From NCBI GenBank assembly GCA_947501355.1, contig CANMVA010000001.1, positions 434,001 to 498,000 on the forward strand: a stretch of DNA of 64,000 bases. The letters run 5' to 3'. Of the stretch, positions 25,575 through 33,815 are shown in pieces. Within the stretch, counting starts at the first letter, position 1. Every line of letters starts with the position of its first letter. The stretch is from an uncultured Paracoccaceae bacterium. Lineage in GTDB: Bacteria > Pseudomonadota > Alphaproteobacteria > Rhodobacterales > Rhodobacteraceae. The notes below the pieces were generated by a model, which saw only the letters and a program-made list of their open reading frames with translations, was not told the DNA's origin and did not search any database. A program made the translations under genes and the position numbers.

Positions 25575-25932
25575 ATTGCACAATCACACATGTAAATGCG
25601 TCATCACTAGTAACGGCAGTATGGTGTCCTCTGCCGTGATTATCGGCCATGTGCCACACGTCGCCAGGCATAATATCTCGGAACTCCCCGTCGCTGGCCG
25701 TAACGCGTGCGCTGCCTGTCAAACAGATGAGTTTCTGCTCAACAGGCGATGTATGGACGGGTTCACCCCAACCGGCGTTCAGCCGGAGAAAAAGCAACTT
25801 TTTGACCTCATCAGCCGAAGATATCTCAATCGCCTTGGCGGGCGGCGCAAAAGTCTGCTCAACAAGCGTGACGGTAACTGTTTCCCAATGACTTTGGCCG
25901 TCGGCATCAGAATAAAGTTTGTGGTATTTCAT
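25567..25932 (-). CDS. Small cupin-domain protein
   Basis: The 121-residue protein has a single cupin barrel: WGEPVHTSPVEQKLICLTGS, then DGEFRDIMPGDVWHMADN and GRGHHTAVTSDDAFTCVIV. The motifs hold the His/Glu/Gln-type metal positions loosely. Such small cupins can bind a metal and a small ligand or serve as simple enzymes; the function is unknown. The stop overlaps the start of the next (frameshifted) acetyltransferase, indicating a coupled operon. The ATG at 25930-25932 follows AGGAATGGCGACAC. Confidence 0.8.
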   Translation of the reverse strand: MKYHKLYSDADGQSHWETVTVTLVEQTFAPPAKAIEISSADEVKKLLFLRLNAGWGEPVHTSPVEQKLICLTGSARVTASDGEFRDIMPGDVWHMADNHGRGHHTAVTSDDAFTCVIVQYD

Positions 25933-25977
25933 GTGTCGCCATTCCTGTTGGCCTCTGGGGATCTCATGTGCTTGGTT

Positions 25978-26961
25978 TCATCGGGTCACGGCCGTGCCAG
26001 ATGCGTTGATCCCTACGGTGACAAGGGTGGGCTCTTGGATCAGGCCGCAACGTTCCAGTATCGCACGCAAGCGCCGATTATCAGCCGCTACTTGCGCAAG
26101 GACCTGTGTCCATCCGTAGGCTTCAAAAATGTCGATCACCGCTTGGGCCGTTACCGCAACGCCAAGCCCTGCGCCACGATGGTGGCTTGCAACGGATACA
26201 GACCCCAAAAAGACGGTGGAAGCGAGACGTCCATCGACGTGATACCGGTCGCTGACCAGAGCACATGCTGCCAGATCGCCGGTTGGGTCATGGATACAAG
26301 TTGTGATCTGCGGGACTGTGCCTCCCCGCATGTACCACGCAGGCATAGGGGCAACCCCACAGGCTGCGTTCAAGCTTTGCACAGCGCCTATCATCTTAGG
26401 AGTTGGGTGCGGGTGACTCGAGATGATCCACCCTTTTGGGATCGCTCGCACGAGGTCTTTGCATCGTTTAAAATCGGCCTGAGCGGCGCCAAGAAAGACA
26501 TCCCAACTGAGTGTTTCCACATCAGAACCAAAGACGGCCTCGATTTGCTCAAAGATCGTCTCTCGCTTCATAGCGGTTAGGCCCACGAAACGGTCTTGCG
26601 CAACGTCCGCTACGAGGCAATCCCAGCCGTATAGGTCTGGATCCAACACGTTGAGGAAGCGCCCACCATTGGCGAGGGCCGGGTCCGCAGCGATCTCAGC
26701 GTGACGCGCGGGCATCCGACGCTGAATGCTCTGATGGCCTTCGGAGCCTACGTATTCCTGAGCAATCATGACTTCGCCCAAGCGGTCTTTAGCGAAACCC
26801 TCGGAGATAGGAACACCGAAGAAACGAAGGTGATATGAGCCCGCAATTTCGCGTTTTGAACAGTTTGGTTTTCTGCGGGCTGCATTGCGTAAAGCTTTCG
26901 GCGCAGCGAGTTGCGAGGTGTCATATTGCGGCCCTTCGCCATTCCAGATGCGCGTCGACAT
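25978..26961 (-). CDS. GNAT-fold protein, double-domain size, start uncertain
   Basis: The open frame has 327 codons. The C-terminal 110 residues contain GSVSVASHHRGAGLGVAVTA (acetyl-CoA loop with R-G-x-G-x-G/A) and a LAQVAADNRRLRAILERCGL end, typical of GNAT. The preceding part (LNVLDPDLYGWDCLVADVAQ, KDLVRAIPKGWIIS) may be a second, degenerate GNAT unit. The start is uncertain. The ATG at 26961 lies inside the upstream lipocalin-like gene and gives an unconvincing N-terminus, and the ATG at 26769 is the best alternative. It belongs to the cupin/acetyltransferase operon. Confidence 0.7.
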   Translation of the reverse strand: MSTRIWNGEGPQYDTSQLAAPKALRNAARRKPNCSKREIAGSYHLRFFGVPISEGFAKDRLGEVMIAQEYVGSEGHQSIQRRMPARHAEIAADPALANGGRFLNVLDPDLYGWDCLVADVAQDRFVGLTAMKRETIFEQIEAVFGSDVETLSWDVFLGAAQADFKRCKDLVRAIPKGWIISSHPHPTPKMIGAVQSLNAACGVAPMPAWYMRGGTVPQITTCIHDPTGDLAACALVSDRYHVDGRLASTVFLGSVSVASHHRGAGLGVAVTAQAVIDIFEAYGWTQVLAQVAADNRRLRAILERCGLIQEPTLVTVGINASGTAVTR

Positions 26962-27357
26962 GCTTGCCTTCGATCACAAGGTTGCGCGCGCTTAGCCGTA
27001 GGATATCCCCCTCAAATGCGACCTCGCGGACTTGCTGTGTGCCGACCCAGTTGGGGCAAAAGGAATGGGTCACAGAATGGACGACCTTGGCGCCTTGGTC
27101 GTCATAAGTTCCGGCATAGGTCAGGTTTGATTTGAAAGTAGCAGTATCCTCGGCAGCGGTGCCGCCGAAGGGATCGTCTTGCACTACAAATTGGGCGCGC
27201 TCCGGCTTCTCCATATAGACAAATACAAAACCATCTTGCGAATAGCGATGTAGCCAGAGGGCTGTTCTCCAAAGGGATAATGCCTTTCGCCATCTTTGGT
27301 TTGATTGTACCAGCTTACCAGATGCCAAGTGCCCAGAAGTTGAGGGTGATCCGACAT
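26921..27357 (-). pseudogene. Lipocalin-like protein broken by a one-base frameshift
   Basis: The ATG at 27355-27357, after GGAGGAGCAGCTT, opens a frame with LLGTWHLVSWYNQTKDGERH and YPFGEQPSGYIAI, the start of lipocalin-like (Lipocalin_5 type) proteins. Near 27245 the frame breaks. In another frame the expected continuation YSQDGFVFVYMEKPERAQF appears and runs to a stop at 26921-26923, ending with LVIEGKHVDAHLEWRRA. Removing or adding one base restores a protein of about 145 residues. It is the first gene of the minus-strand cluster. Confidence 0.7.
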
Positions 27358-27589
27358 AAGCTGCTCCTCCAAATCAGTGCCAACGGGCTCGCTAAGTTAC
27401 CTTAATTGTTCAATACCTTCGGCATTCGGCACGGAGCCCACAAATTAAAAAATGGGAATCTCGTTGAGCACAGGGTGCGCGCAGCACCCTAAAGGCAAGG
27501 GGTGCTATCTCTCTTGGATCGACAGAATTCGCTGCCTGATCTAACCTCCTGCCTTTATTGGATCATGATACCTTCATGGATCGTGCGAT

Positions 27590-29197
27590 GTGACAGAGGA
27601 TACAGTGGTTAAAGAGCAATCGGGGCACTCGACCGACGCTGTCATATCTTTCGCTGGATATACACTCCGGCAAAGCGCGCGCACCGTCAGTGACGATACC
27701 GGCGTTTTGCCTGTCGGGGGACGCGCCTTTGATCTTCTTCTTTATCTCATCAATCATCGCCACGGCATCGTCAGCCGTGCCGAAGCGTTTCGGGGCGTAT
27801 GGGGCGACACTGTCTTGGACCAAAGCAACCTGAATGTGCAGCTTGCCGCGCTGCGCCGTGTGTTCGGTTCTGACCTCATTCAAACGGTACCCCGCAGGGG
27901 TCTGCGATTTATGCCCGAAGTAACGGGGGACAGCGCTGCAGATCTAACCTCTCTTGCCGTGCTGCCATTTGCAGTCAGCAACCAAAGCGCCGCACTGGAC
28001 AGTCTGGCCGATGGGCTGACCGACGACCTCACGACAGAACTTGCTCGGTATCCGGATTTGCTTGTGATCGCCGCCAACTCTGCCCGCGCTGTATCAAACC
28101 AAGCATCTGATCGTGCCAGGTCGGCAAAAATACTTAACGCAAGGTATCTGGTAACGGGCGCATTGCGGCGCGTTGGAAACGTTCTGCATCTTTCCGTGAA
28201 CCTTTGGAACGCGACATCAGGTGCCACGACTTGGGTGCAAAGTTACGATTTCCCGGCAAACCGTCGCTTTGACGTTATTGAGGAGGTTGTTGCAGAACTT
28301 GCATCTGCAATCGGCCCTCAGGTTTGGGCTGCCGAAGCCAACAGGCTCCGCCGCCCGGCACCCAGAATCTTCAGCGCCCATGACAGGGCTCATCGGGCAT
28401 GGGCTAGTATCTGGCCCCTGGAAATGACCCCCGATCAGACCGCGCGTGACAGCGCCATAGGCCTTGCAAACGAGGTGCTCGCACAGGACCCGGCCTGTGC
28501 GTTGGCCCACCGCACCATTGCCTATGCGAAGTTCTGGACACTGTACTTTGACTTGTCCCCGCAACGCGACACAGACTTGTCAGATGCATTGGCGGCTGCG
28601 GCTGCCGCGATTGCGACCGATGGGTTGGACCACCATGCCTATCGTCAAAAGGGATTGCTGCATTTTCTGGGTGGAGAGCCTCTTGCGGGCATGATCGACT
28701 TGCGCCGCGCGCATGCGCTCAATCCCAACTGCGCCCTGACGCTGAGCTGGCTTGGCCTCTATGAAGCAACCCATGGCAACGACACGGTCGCGGTGATACA
28801 TGCCAAAGGGGCACTGCGGCGCAGCCCACTCGATCCCATGCGTGCGTCCCTTGAGGTTGCGTTGGCCTTCACTCACTTCATCACTGCGGACTACCACGCA
28901 GCCTGCGAAGCTGCAAAATCAGCAATTGAACAGAGGCCGCTGGCTGCCACTCCCTATTTGATAGCGGCGATTGCGCGTGTGGGTGCAGGGGATTTGCCCG
29001 GCGCTCGATTGGCGTTTCACCGGCTCAACGACATCGCCCCCAAGATGGCTGCAGCACGGCTTGATGGCGTATGGCTGTCTCCTAAGAAAGACTATCGAAA
29101 CCGCGCCCAGGCTTTCCTGAGTGTTGCTGCTGGTCTCATGGATCCATCGGATGTGAGCCAACTGGTTCAAGCAGGTCCGGCTGCAAGTCCGTCTTGA
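27590..29197 (+). CDS. CadC-like winged-helix regulator with TolB-like and TPR regions
   Basis: The 535-residue protein begins at GTG 27590 (no ATG in frame nearby). Residues 15-105 form a winged helix (RAFDLLLYLINHRHGIVSRA, NLNVQLAALRRVFG, VPRRGLRFMPEV). Residues about 115-235 match the TolB-like N-domain (SLAVLPFAVSNQSAALDSLA, DGLTDDLTTELARYPDL), and the rest has helical TPR-like repeats. It has the same architecture as 22944-24455, but the sequences are clearly diverged. It is divergent from the lipocalin-cupin-acetyltransferase cluster, 232 bases away, and may regulate it. It lacks transmembrane segments. Confidence 0.85.
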   Translation: MTEDTVVKEQSGHSTDAVISFAGYTLRQSARTVSDDTGVLPVGGRAFDLLLYLINHRHGIVSRAEAFRGVWGDTVLDQSNLNVQLAALRRVFGSDLIQTVPRRGLRFMPEVTGDSAADLTSLAVLPFAVSNQSAALDSLADGLTDDLTTELARYPDLLVIAANSARAVSNQASDRARSAKILNARYLVTGALRRVGNVLHLSVNLWNATSGATTWVQSYDFPANRRFDVIEEVVAELASAIGPQVWAAEANRLRRPAPRIFSAHDRAHRAWASIWPLEMTPDQTARDSAIGLANEVLAQDPACALAHRTIAYAKFWTLYFDLSPQRDTDLSDALAAAAAAIATDGLDHHAYRQKGLLHFLGGEPLAGMIDLRRAHALNPNCALTLSWLGLYEATHGNDTVAVIHAKGALRRSPLDPMRASLEVALAFTHFITADYHAACEAAKSAIEQRPLAATPYLIAAIARVGAGDLPGARLAFHRLNDIAPKMAAARLDGVWLSPKKDYRNRAQAFLSVAAGLMDPSDVSQLVQAGPAASPS

Positions 29198-30127
29198 TGC
29201 GCGCTTGTCTCAAGTTTGGCAGTTTTTGCTGAATACGACGCCAGGCTGGTCTGCAGCTTTTTGAATGGATGGCTAGCCACGCGGCCGAGATGACGGCGAA
29301 TTCGGACCTGCAAAGCTGGATTATCGTTTTGGCCACCACGAACGCCGCGTCTTTTGTTGTTGATATGACAGATGTGACCCGCTTTGTCAGGGGTAAGCGT
29401 GCGCCCAGTCATGCCTGGTGTTTAGCCACGGACATGATGCTTATTGAAGCTCTGGGCTTTGCAGCTGGCGCAACAACACTTGTCATTTTCGTGCAGCAAC
29501 TGATTACCGACCTGCGAGATCAGGCCTTGGCACTGGGACAAAACCTCTCGCGCAATTGCCTGCAATCGGCAGGGAACGCACTATGATTCATCCATGCCAC
29601 GTAGGTCGGTGCGGCGTCCATGATCATCTGTGCGGTCTTGGTTGCCTGATGGCAAGGTGTTTGGCGCTTCAAAGCTATCGCATTCAGTCCAGAGAGGGAT
29701 CCGACTGTTGGACGACCAGTTGGCATCGGTCTTGGTGGAGCTGCGACTAAGTCGACTGGCACCCGCGATGCAAAAAAACAGTCAACCAACAAAAGACCAA
29801 AAGCTGCCCTTTACCGCGAGTTGGTAGACGGCAGCGTTGCCCTACGTCTCGCTGGTCTGATCAACTTGCCGCGGAAAGGTTCTCTGTGCCCGGGCGATTT
29901 CGAAACCTGTGAATGGCCGCTTTGGCGACCGCTGCCTCGATGCAACAACATGCCTACTATCGATGCGAAGCGATGCTGCATCAGCAATACCCGCGCCAGC
30001 AAACAGCTGCTTTGTCCGCGATGCGTAAGTTCGACCAATCATGGATTTTGGCAGCGCGGCGAATGTCGGCAATGCGGGCTGCGGCCGAAGCATCTCGAAC
30101 ACGCGCTCAAGGTCCGCAATGGGCCAA
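29198..30127. other. Gene-poor interval with repeat remnants
   Basis: There is no supportable gene in these 930 bases. Open frames on both strands are short and not protein-like. Segments near 29905-30000 (GGCCGCTTTGGCGACCGCTGC, GATGCTGCATC) recall the dispersed repeat of 490-560. The segment at 30051-30125 is a copy of the second repeat type. This is the kind of debris expected in an old, eroding island. Confidence 0.45.
30051..30125. repeat. Dispersed degenerate intergenic repeat, second type
   Basis: GCAGCG, GAATGTC, GCGGGCTGC and GCAATGGGCC occur in the same order as at 19331-19404. The end lies at the 3' end of the DUF3800-like gene. Confidence 0.45.
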
Positions 30128-31042
30128 TCAATGGATACAGCCCAGGTAGTTCTCGCCAAATCGCTCCATTGCTGAGTTGTAGATCCGCTGATCAACACTC
30201 TCGTCGATGAATAATCCCGATGGGTAGACGTCAACATTAGCGAGATCGAAGTCATCTTTCGAGTTTGGCTTGTTATTCGCCAAGAAGGCATAGCGAATTC
30301 CAGCCCACATCTCGAAGCCGAGTTCAACTTCTAGTCCATCATAAACACTATCCCCAGGCGCATTCAGAACGATCTTCTTGGTGACATGGCCCAGTGTTTC
30401 AAGGAGCATTGTGCTGCATGTGTGAGCAACTACGTCGGCTAATGGAATTCCCAAGAGCTTTCGTGAGTCTTGCTCAAAATGAAATTTGCATTGACGCAAT
30501 CTTGGGTCGCGCTCCACGAGCCGCGAAGCAGCTTTCGAGGATTGGAACAAGCCTTCGTCAAAGAATACTTGGTGCGATTGCCCTTTCAAGTGGGAGTGTG
30601 AAAGGGTTGCCGTCAGCAATTCTAGAGCTGCAGGGCCAATCCCATTGTCTCCATTCACAACACAAACAGCTATTCTGCAATGCCTTCCGATGAAGGACTT
30701 TAATTCACTTCGTAAGGCTCGGAGACGTTCATCGTTCGCCATCTTCGAAGACGACTTAAACTCAAATTTTTGGGGATCATATCCGAGCTTCCGGAAAACA
30801 GAACTAATGTGTTCGGAGGGGTCACTCTCGCAAATCACGAAAGCCGCCAAAGAAAATCCAAAGCGGTGATGTTTGCTATTATCAAGGTAAAAGAAGGCCA
30901 CTCCTTGGAGGTATGTATGGTTAGAAAGCGAATAAAGGGGGTACGTGTCGCTCGCCCGATTTCGATTAATCGTTTGCCCGGTAAATGTCGGCTCTGAGAC
31001 GCTGCAACGCAGTATGCCAACACCGCAGTGAACGATAGCCAA
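30128..31042 (-). CDS. DUF3800-like protein, possibly truncated
   Basis: The open frame has 304 codons. FFYLDNSKHHRFGFSLAAFV near residue 52, an AVCVVNGDNGIGPAALELLT helix, KGQSHQVFFDEGL and a LLGIPLADVVAHTCSTMLLE end segment resemble DUF3800 proteins, which have an RNase H-like fold and acidic catalytic-type residues. The family occurs with mobile elements and defence loci, and the function is not settled. The only upstream start is a weak TTG at 31042, so the 5' end may be damaged. The gene is visibly A+T richer than the core genes. It lies near the tRNA-proximal end of the accessory half. Confidence 0.55.
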   Translation of the reverse strand: MAIVHCGVGILRCSVSEPTFTGQTINRNRASDTYPLYSLSNHTYLQGVAFFYLDNSKHHRFGFSLAAFVICESDPSEHISSVFRKLGYDPQKFEFKSSSKMANDERLRALRSELKSFIGRHCRIAVCVVNGDNGIGPAALELLTATLSHSHLKGQSHQVFFDEGLFQSSKAASRLVERDPRLRQCKFHFEQDSRKLLGIPLADVVAHTCSTMLLETLGHVTKKIVLNAPGDSVYDGLEVELGFEMWAGIRYAFLANNKPNSKDDFDLANVDVYPSGLFIDESVDQRIYNSAMERFGENYLGCIH

Positions 31043-31122
31043 GGGCCAAAAGAGAAAGGCCTAATGGTCCGACCCGGTTTCCTTTCGCAACGAGTAGCTA
31101 GCCTTTCTGGCTCTGGCTGGGC

Positions 31123-31218
31123 CTACTTCAGCCTCGCCCGCCAGTTCCTGCCGCGATCCTCAATCTCGTACTTATAGCGGTGGCCGTTGCGGTTGACGTC
31201 AAACCCGATCGAAAATAC
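31123..31218 (-). pseudogene. Short gene remnant, C-terminal fragment
   Basis: A 31-codon stretch without a start codon encodes IGFDVNRNGHRYKYEIEDRG and ends RNWRARLK before TAG at 31123-31125. An in-frame TGA stops it upstream. The composition looks like a genuine protein end, not random sequence, but I cannot name the family. Confidence 0.3.
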
Positions 31219-31289
31219 TCACCCTTTGCTCTAACGAAGTATCTTAAAACAGGTAGTGTTAAAACCAACGGGCAGCGCAAAAGTGTCGG

Positions 31290-31655
31290 GTGAAACGAAC
31301 TGCAAAGAGCCCACTTCGAGACTTGCTTGCCAAGAACATGCGTTTGATCAGAGCTGAAAAGGGCTGGTCGCAGGAACGATTGGCTGCAGAAGCGGGCCTC
31401 AACCGCACTTACTTGAGTGCGGTCGAGCGATCCGGACAAAACATTTCGCTCAACAACATCCACAAAATCGCATCGGCGCTGAATGTTCCCGCTAGAGAAC
31501 TTATCAGCGATAACCAAAGCCGAAAAGGTGGATATAGAGGTGGACTCGCCGCACCGGGTACGAGAGCAATTGCCGTTTCTAAGGATTTTTGTTGGAGAAT
31601 TTGGTGCCCAGGAGAGGACTCGAACCTCCACGTCCATACGGACACTAGCACCTGA
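31290..31655 (+). CDS. XRE-family helix-turn-helix regulator, reading antisense into the tRNA
   Basis: Residues 8-72 form a Cro/C1-type helix-turn-helix (LLAKNMRLIRAEKGWSQERL, GLNRTYLSAVERSGQNISLN, NIHKIASALNVPARELI). The start is GTG 31290. Natural members end soon after this domain. Here the frame has no stop and continues antisense through the tRNA-Leu gene, its stop TGA at 31653-31655 falling in the anticodon region. The tail (CPGEDSNLHVHTDTST) is the typical spurious translation of a reverse tRNA. The gene has probably lost its original end by insertion or deletion at the tRNA. Confidence 0.65.
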   Translation: MKRTAKSPLRDLLAKNMRLIRAEKGWSQERLAAEAGLNRTYLSAVERSGQNISLNNIHKIASALNVPARELISDNQSRKGGYRGGLAAPGTRAIAVSKDFCWRIWCPGEDSNLHVHTDTST

Positions 31656-31688
31656 AGCTAGCGCGTCTACCAATTCCGCCACCTGGGC
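31602..31688 (-). tRNA. tRNA-Leu (anticodon CAG)
   Basis: Read on the minus strand, the 87-base gene has acceptor stem GCCCAGG/CCTGGGC, a D-arm with AATTGGTAGACGC, an anticodon stem-loop CTAGC-TTCAGGT-GCTAG (anticodon CAG at 31652-31654), a class II variable arm, GTTCGAGTCC in the T-arm, and an encoded CCA end at 31602-31604. The 3' end points to the accessory left half. Confidence 0.93.
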
Positions 31689-31807
31689 AGGTGTCGTGGA
31701 CGGGCGTTTAGCTCTCTGGAAATGGGGTGTCAACGGGATTCGATAGTCGGTTGTCGCGGGCGCGCTATCTGACTAGGAACAGGCAACGGAATGGATCGGA
31801 GAGACCG

Positions 31808-32794
31808 ATGTCAAAACTGGTGACCATCTATGGCGGGTCCGGCTTTGTAGGCCGCTATATCACGCAGCGCATGGCGAAAGCAGGCTGGCGCGTGCGGGTC
31901 GCGGTGCGCCGCCCCAATGAGGCGATGTTCGTGAAGCCTTATGGGGCTGTCGGGCAGGTCGAGCCGGTCTTTTGCAATATTCGTGATGACGCTTCTGTGC
32001 AGGCGGTGATGCAAGGCGCGGATGCGGTTGTGAACTGCGTCGGTATTCTGAACGCGGTGGGCAACAACAAGTTTGATGCCGTCCAGCACGAGGGCGCAGA
32101 GCGGATCGCCAGGATCGCAGCGGCGGACGGGATTACGACGATGGTCCAGATCTCGGCCATCGGGGCAGATGCGGCCAGCGACAGCGACTATGCGCAGACC
32201 AAAGCGCTGGGCGAACAGGGTGTGTTGCAGCATCAGCCGGATGCGGTGATCTTGCGCCCGTCGATTGTGTTTGGGCCGGAGGATCAGTTCTTCAATCGGT
32301 TTGCGTCGATGTCCCGGATGGGGCCAATTTTGCCCGTGGTCGGGGCAGGCACCAAGTTTCAACCGGTCTATGTGGATGACGTGGCCAAGGCCGCCGAGAT
32401 GGGCGTTCTGGGGCAGGCCAAGCCGGGCATTTACGAGCTTGGCGGGCCGGATGTGAACACGTTCAAAGAACTGATGCAGCAGATGCTGGGCGTCATTCAC
32501 CGCCGCAAGTTGATCCTGAACACGCCATGGTTCATGGCGCGGTTGATGGGCTGGGGCTTTGATATGCTTCAGAAAATCACGTTTGGGCTGTTCACCAACG
32601 GGATGATTACTCGCGATCAAGTGAAGAACCTGCGCCGCGATAACGTGGTGTCGGAGGACGCGATGACCTTCGCCGATCTGGGGATCAAACCCACGGCTTT
32701 GGAGGCTGTCTTGCCGGAGTATCTGTGGCGGTTCCGCCCGTCTGGGCAGTATGATGCAATCAAGGATAGCGCGAAGAACCTGCGCACGGATTAA
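31808..32794 (+). CDS. NDUFA9-like NAD(P)-binding protein (atypical short-chain dehydrogenase)
   Basis: The 328-residue protein begins with the dinucleotide loop [11 protein letters not shown] and has [12 protein letters not shown], an [20 protein letters not shown] active-site region and [17 protein letters not shown]. These features match the family of complex I assembly factor or NDUFA9-like proteins found in alphaproteobacteria, which bind NAD(P) and may work in quinone metabolism or complex I assembly. It is the first core gene past the tRNA. It ends four bases into the convergent uppP gene. Confidence 0.88.
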   Translation: MSKLVTIYGGSGFVGRYITQRMAKAGWRVRVAVRRPNEAMFVKPYGAVGQVEPVFCNIRDDASVQAVMQGADAVVNCVGILNAVGNNKFDAVQHEGAERIARIAAADGITTMVQISAIGADAASDSDYAQTKALGEQGVLQHQPDAVILRPSIVFGPEDQFFNRFASMSRMGPILPVVGAGTKFQPVYVDDVAKAAEMGVLGQAKPGIYELGGPDVNTFKELMQQMLGVIHRRKLILNTPWFMARLMGWGFDMLQKITFGLFTNGMITRDQVKNLRRDNVVSEDAMTFADLGIKPTALEAVLPEYLWRFRPSGQYDAIKDSAKNLRTD

Positions 32795-33594
32795 GTGTAG
32801 GCAATCACCAACAGGATCACGCCAAGGATCACGCGGTAGATCACATAAGGCGTGAAGCTGACGGATTTGAGCAGACGCATCATCAGGCTCAGCGCCAACA
32901 AGGCTGCGATAAAAGCGAAGGTCGCGGCAATGCCTGCGTCGCGCCAGATCAAGGCACCGCCCGTCATCGCAACATCTGCGCCTAGCAGTGCTCCAGAGGC
33001 GAAAATCGTCGGGATCGACATCAGCATGGCCAGTTTTGCCGCATCCTCGCGGGCATAGCCCAGAAGGCGCGCGCCAGAGATCGTTATGCCGGATCGCGAG
33101 GTGCCGGGGATCAGGGCGACGGCCTGCCAAAGACCCATGATCAACGCGTCTTTCAGCGACCAGCGAGCGGCTGTCTTCACTATCTCTCCGCGTTGGTCCG
33201 TCCAGTAGAGGACGAGGCCGAAGATCAGCATCATCCAGCCGATCACAGCTGTGGATCGCAGTATGTCTGAGAGGCCAGTCAGGTGAAACGCAAGGCCGGC
33301 GATGGTGACGGGAATCGTAGCGACGATCAGGCAGAGCGCCAGAAACGCGCCCTGTGTATCGATCTTGCCCTGAATCAGGCGGAGCGTGCCTGCGAGGGCG
33401 GTTTTCACATCTCTCCAGAAGTAGAGGATGACGGCAAAAAGTGTTCCAACATGCACAGCGACATCAATGGTTTGGCCCTGATCGGCGATCCCGGTGAGCT
33501 TTGGCAAAAGGATCAGATGGCCCGAGGAAGAGACCGGAAGAAACTCGGTAATCCCTTGAATGACGGCGACGAGAAAGAGGTGAAACAGCGTCAT
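32791..33594 (-). CDS. uppP: Undecaprenyl-diphosphate phosphatase UppP
   Basis: The 267-residue protein has about eight membrane helices. The two family motifs are [16 protein letters not shown] near the N-terminus and [20 protein letters not shown] near residue 165. It removes a phosphate from undecaprenyl diphosphate to recycle the carrier for peptidoglycan synthesis, and confers bacitracin tolerance. The ATG at 33592-33594 is used, because the protein then starts with helix 1 ([14 protein letters not shown]). A longer frame upstream adds a polar, unconserved stretch. Confidence 0.93.
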   Translation of the reverse strand: MTLFHLFLVAVIQGITEFLPVSSSGHLILLPKLTGIADQGQTIDVAVHVGTLFAVILYFWRDVKTALAGTLRLIQGKIDTQGAFLALCLIVATIPVTIAGLAFHLTGLSDILRSTAVIGWMMLIFGLVLYWTDQRGEIVKTAARWSLKDALIMGLWQAVALIPGTSRSGITISGARLLGYAREDAAKLAMLMSIPTIFASGALLGADVAMTGGALIWRDAGIAATFAFIAALLALSLMMRLLKSVSFTPYVIYRVILGVILLVIAYT

Positions 33595-33815
33595 CGAGGC
33601 GGCCCATGATTCGTTGAGTGGCACCCTAACTCTTTGAGACTCAGGGGCTAGCACCTTAATAGGGAACCTTTGCTTACCTAAATTTTTCTACATTTCGCTA
33701 TTTTTCCACTGATGCGCCGTCGGAAATCTAAATTAGGTCAAATATTATGACTTTTCTTTCCGAACCGGACCTATTACAGGAGGGGCTCGAAAATCTCGTC
33801 ACGGGAGGACTGACT

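Noticed and set aside
29269-29586. Possible transposase fragment in the gap at 29.3 kb
   Set aside because: The hydrophobic reading frame has no DDE, HTH or other transposase feature and no terminal repeats nearby.
1-31601. A second copy of the tRNA-Leu 3' end as the far attachment site
   Set aside because: I looked for the GGAGAGGACTCGAACC-type sequence and saw none; the other end, if any, is outside the window.
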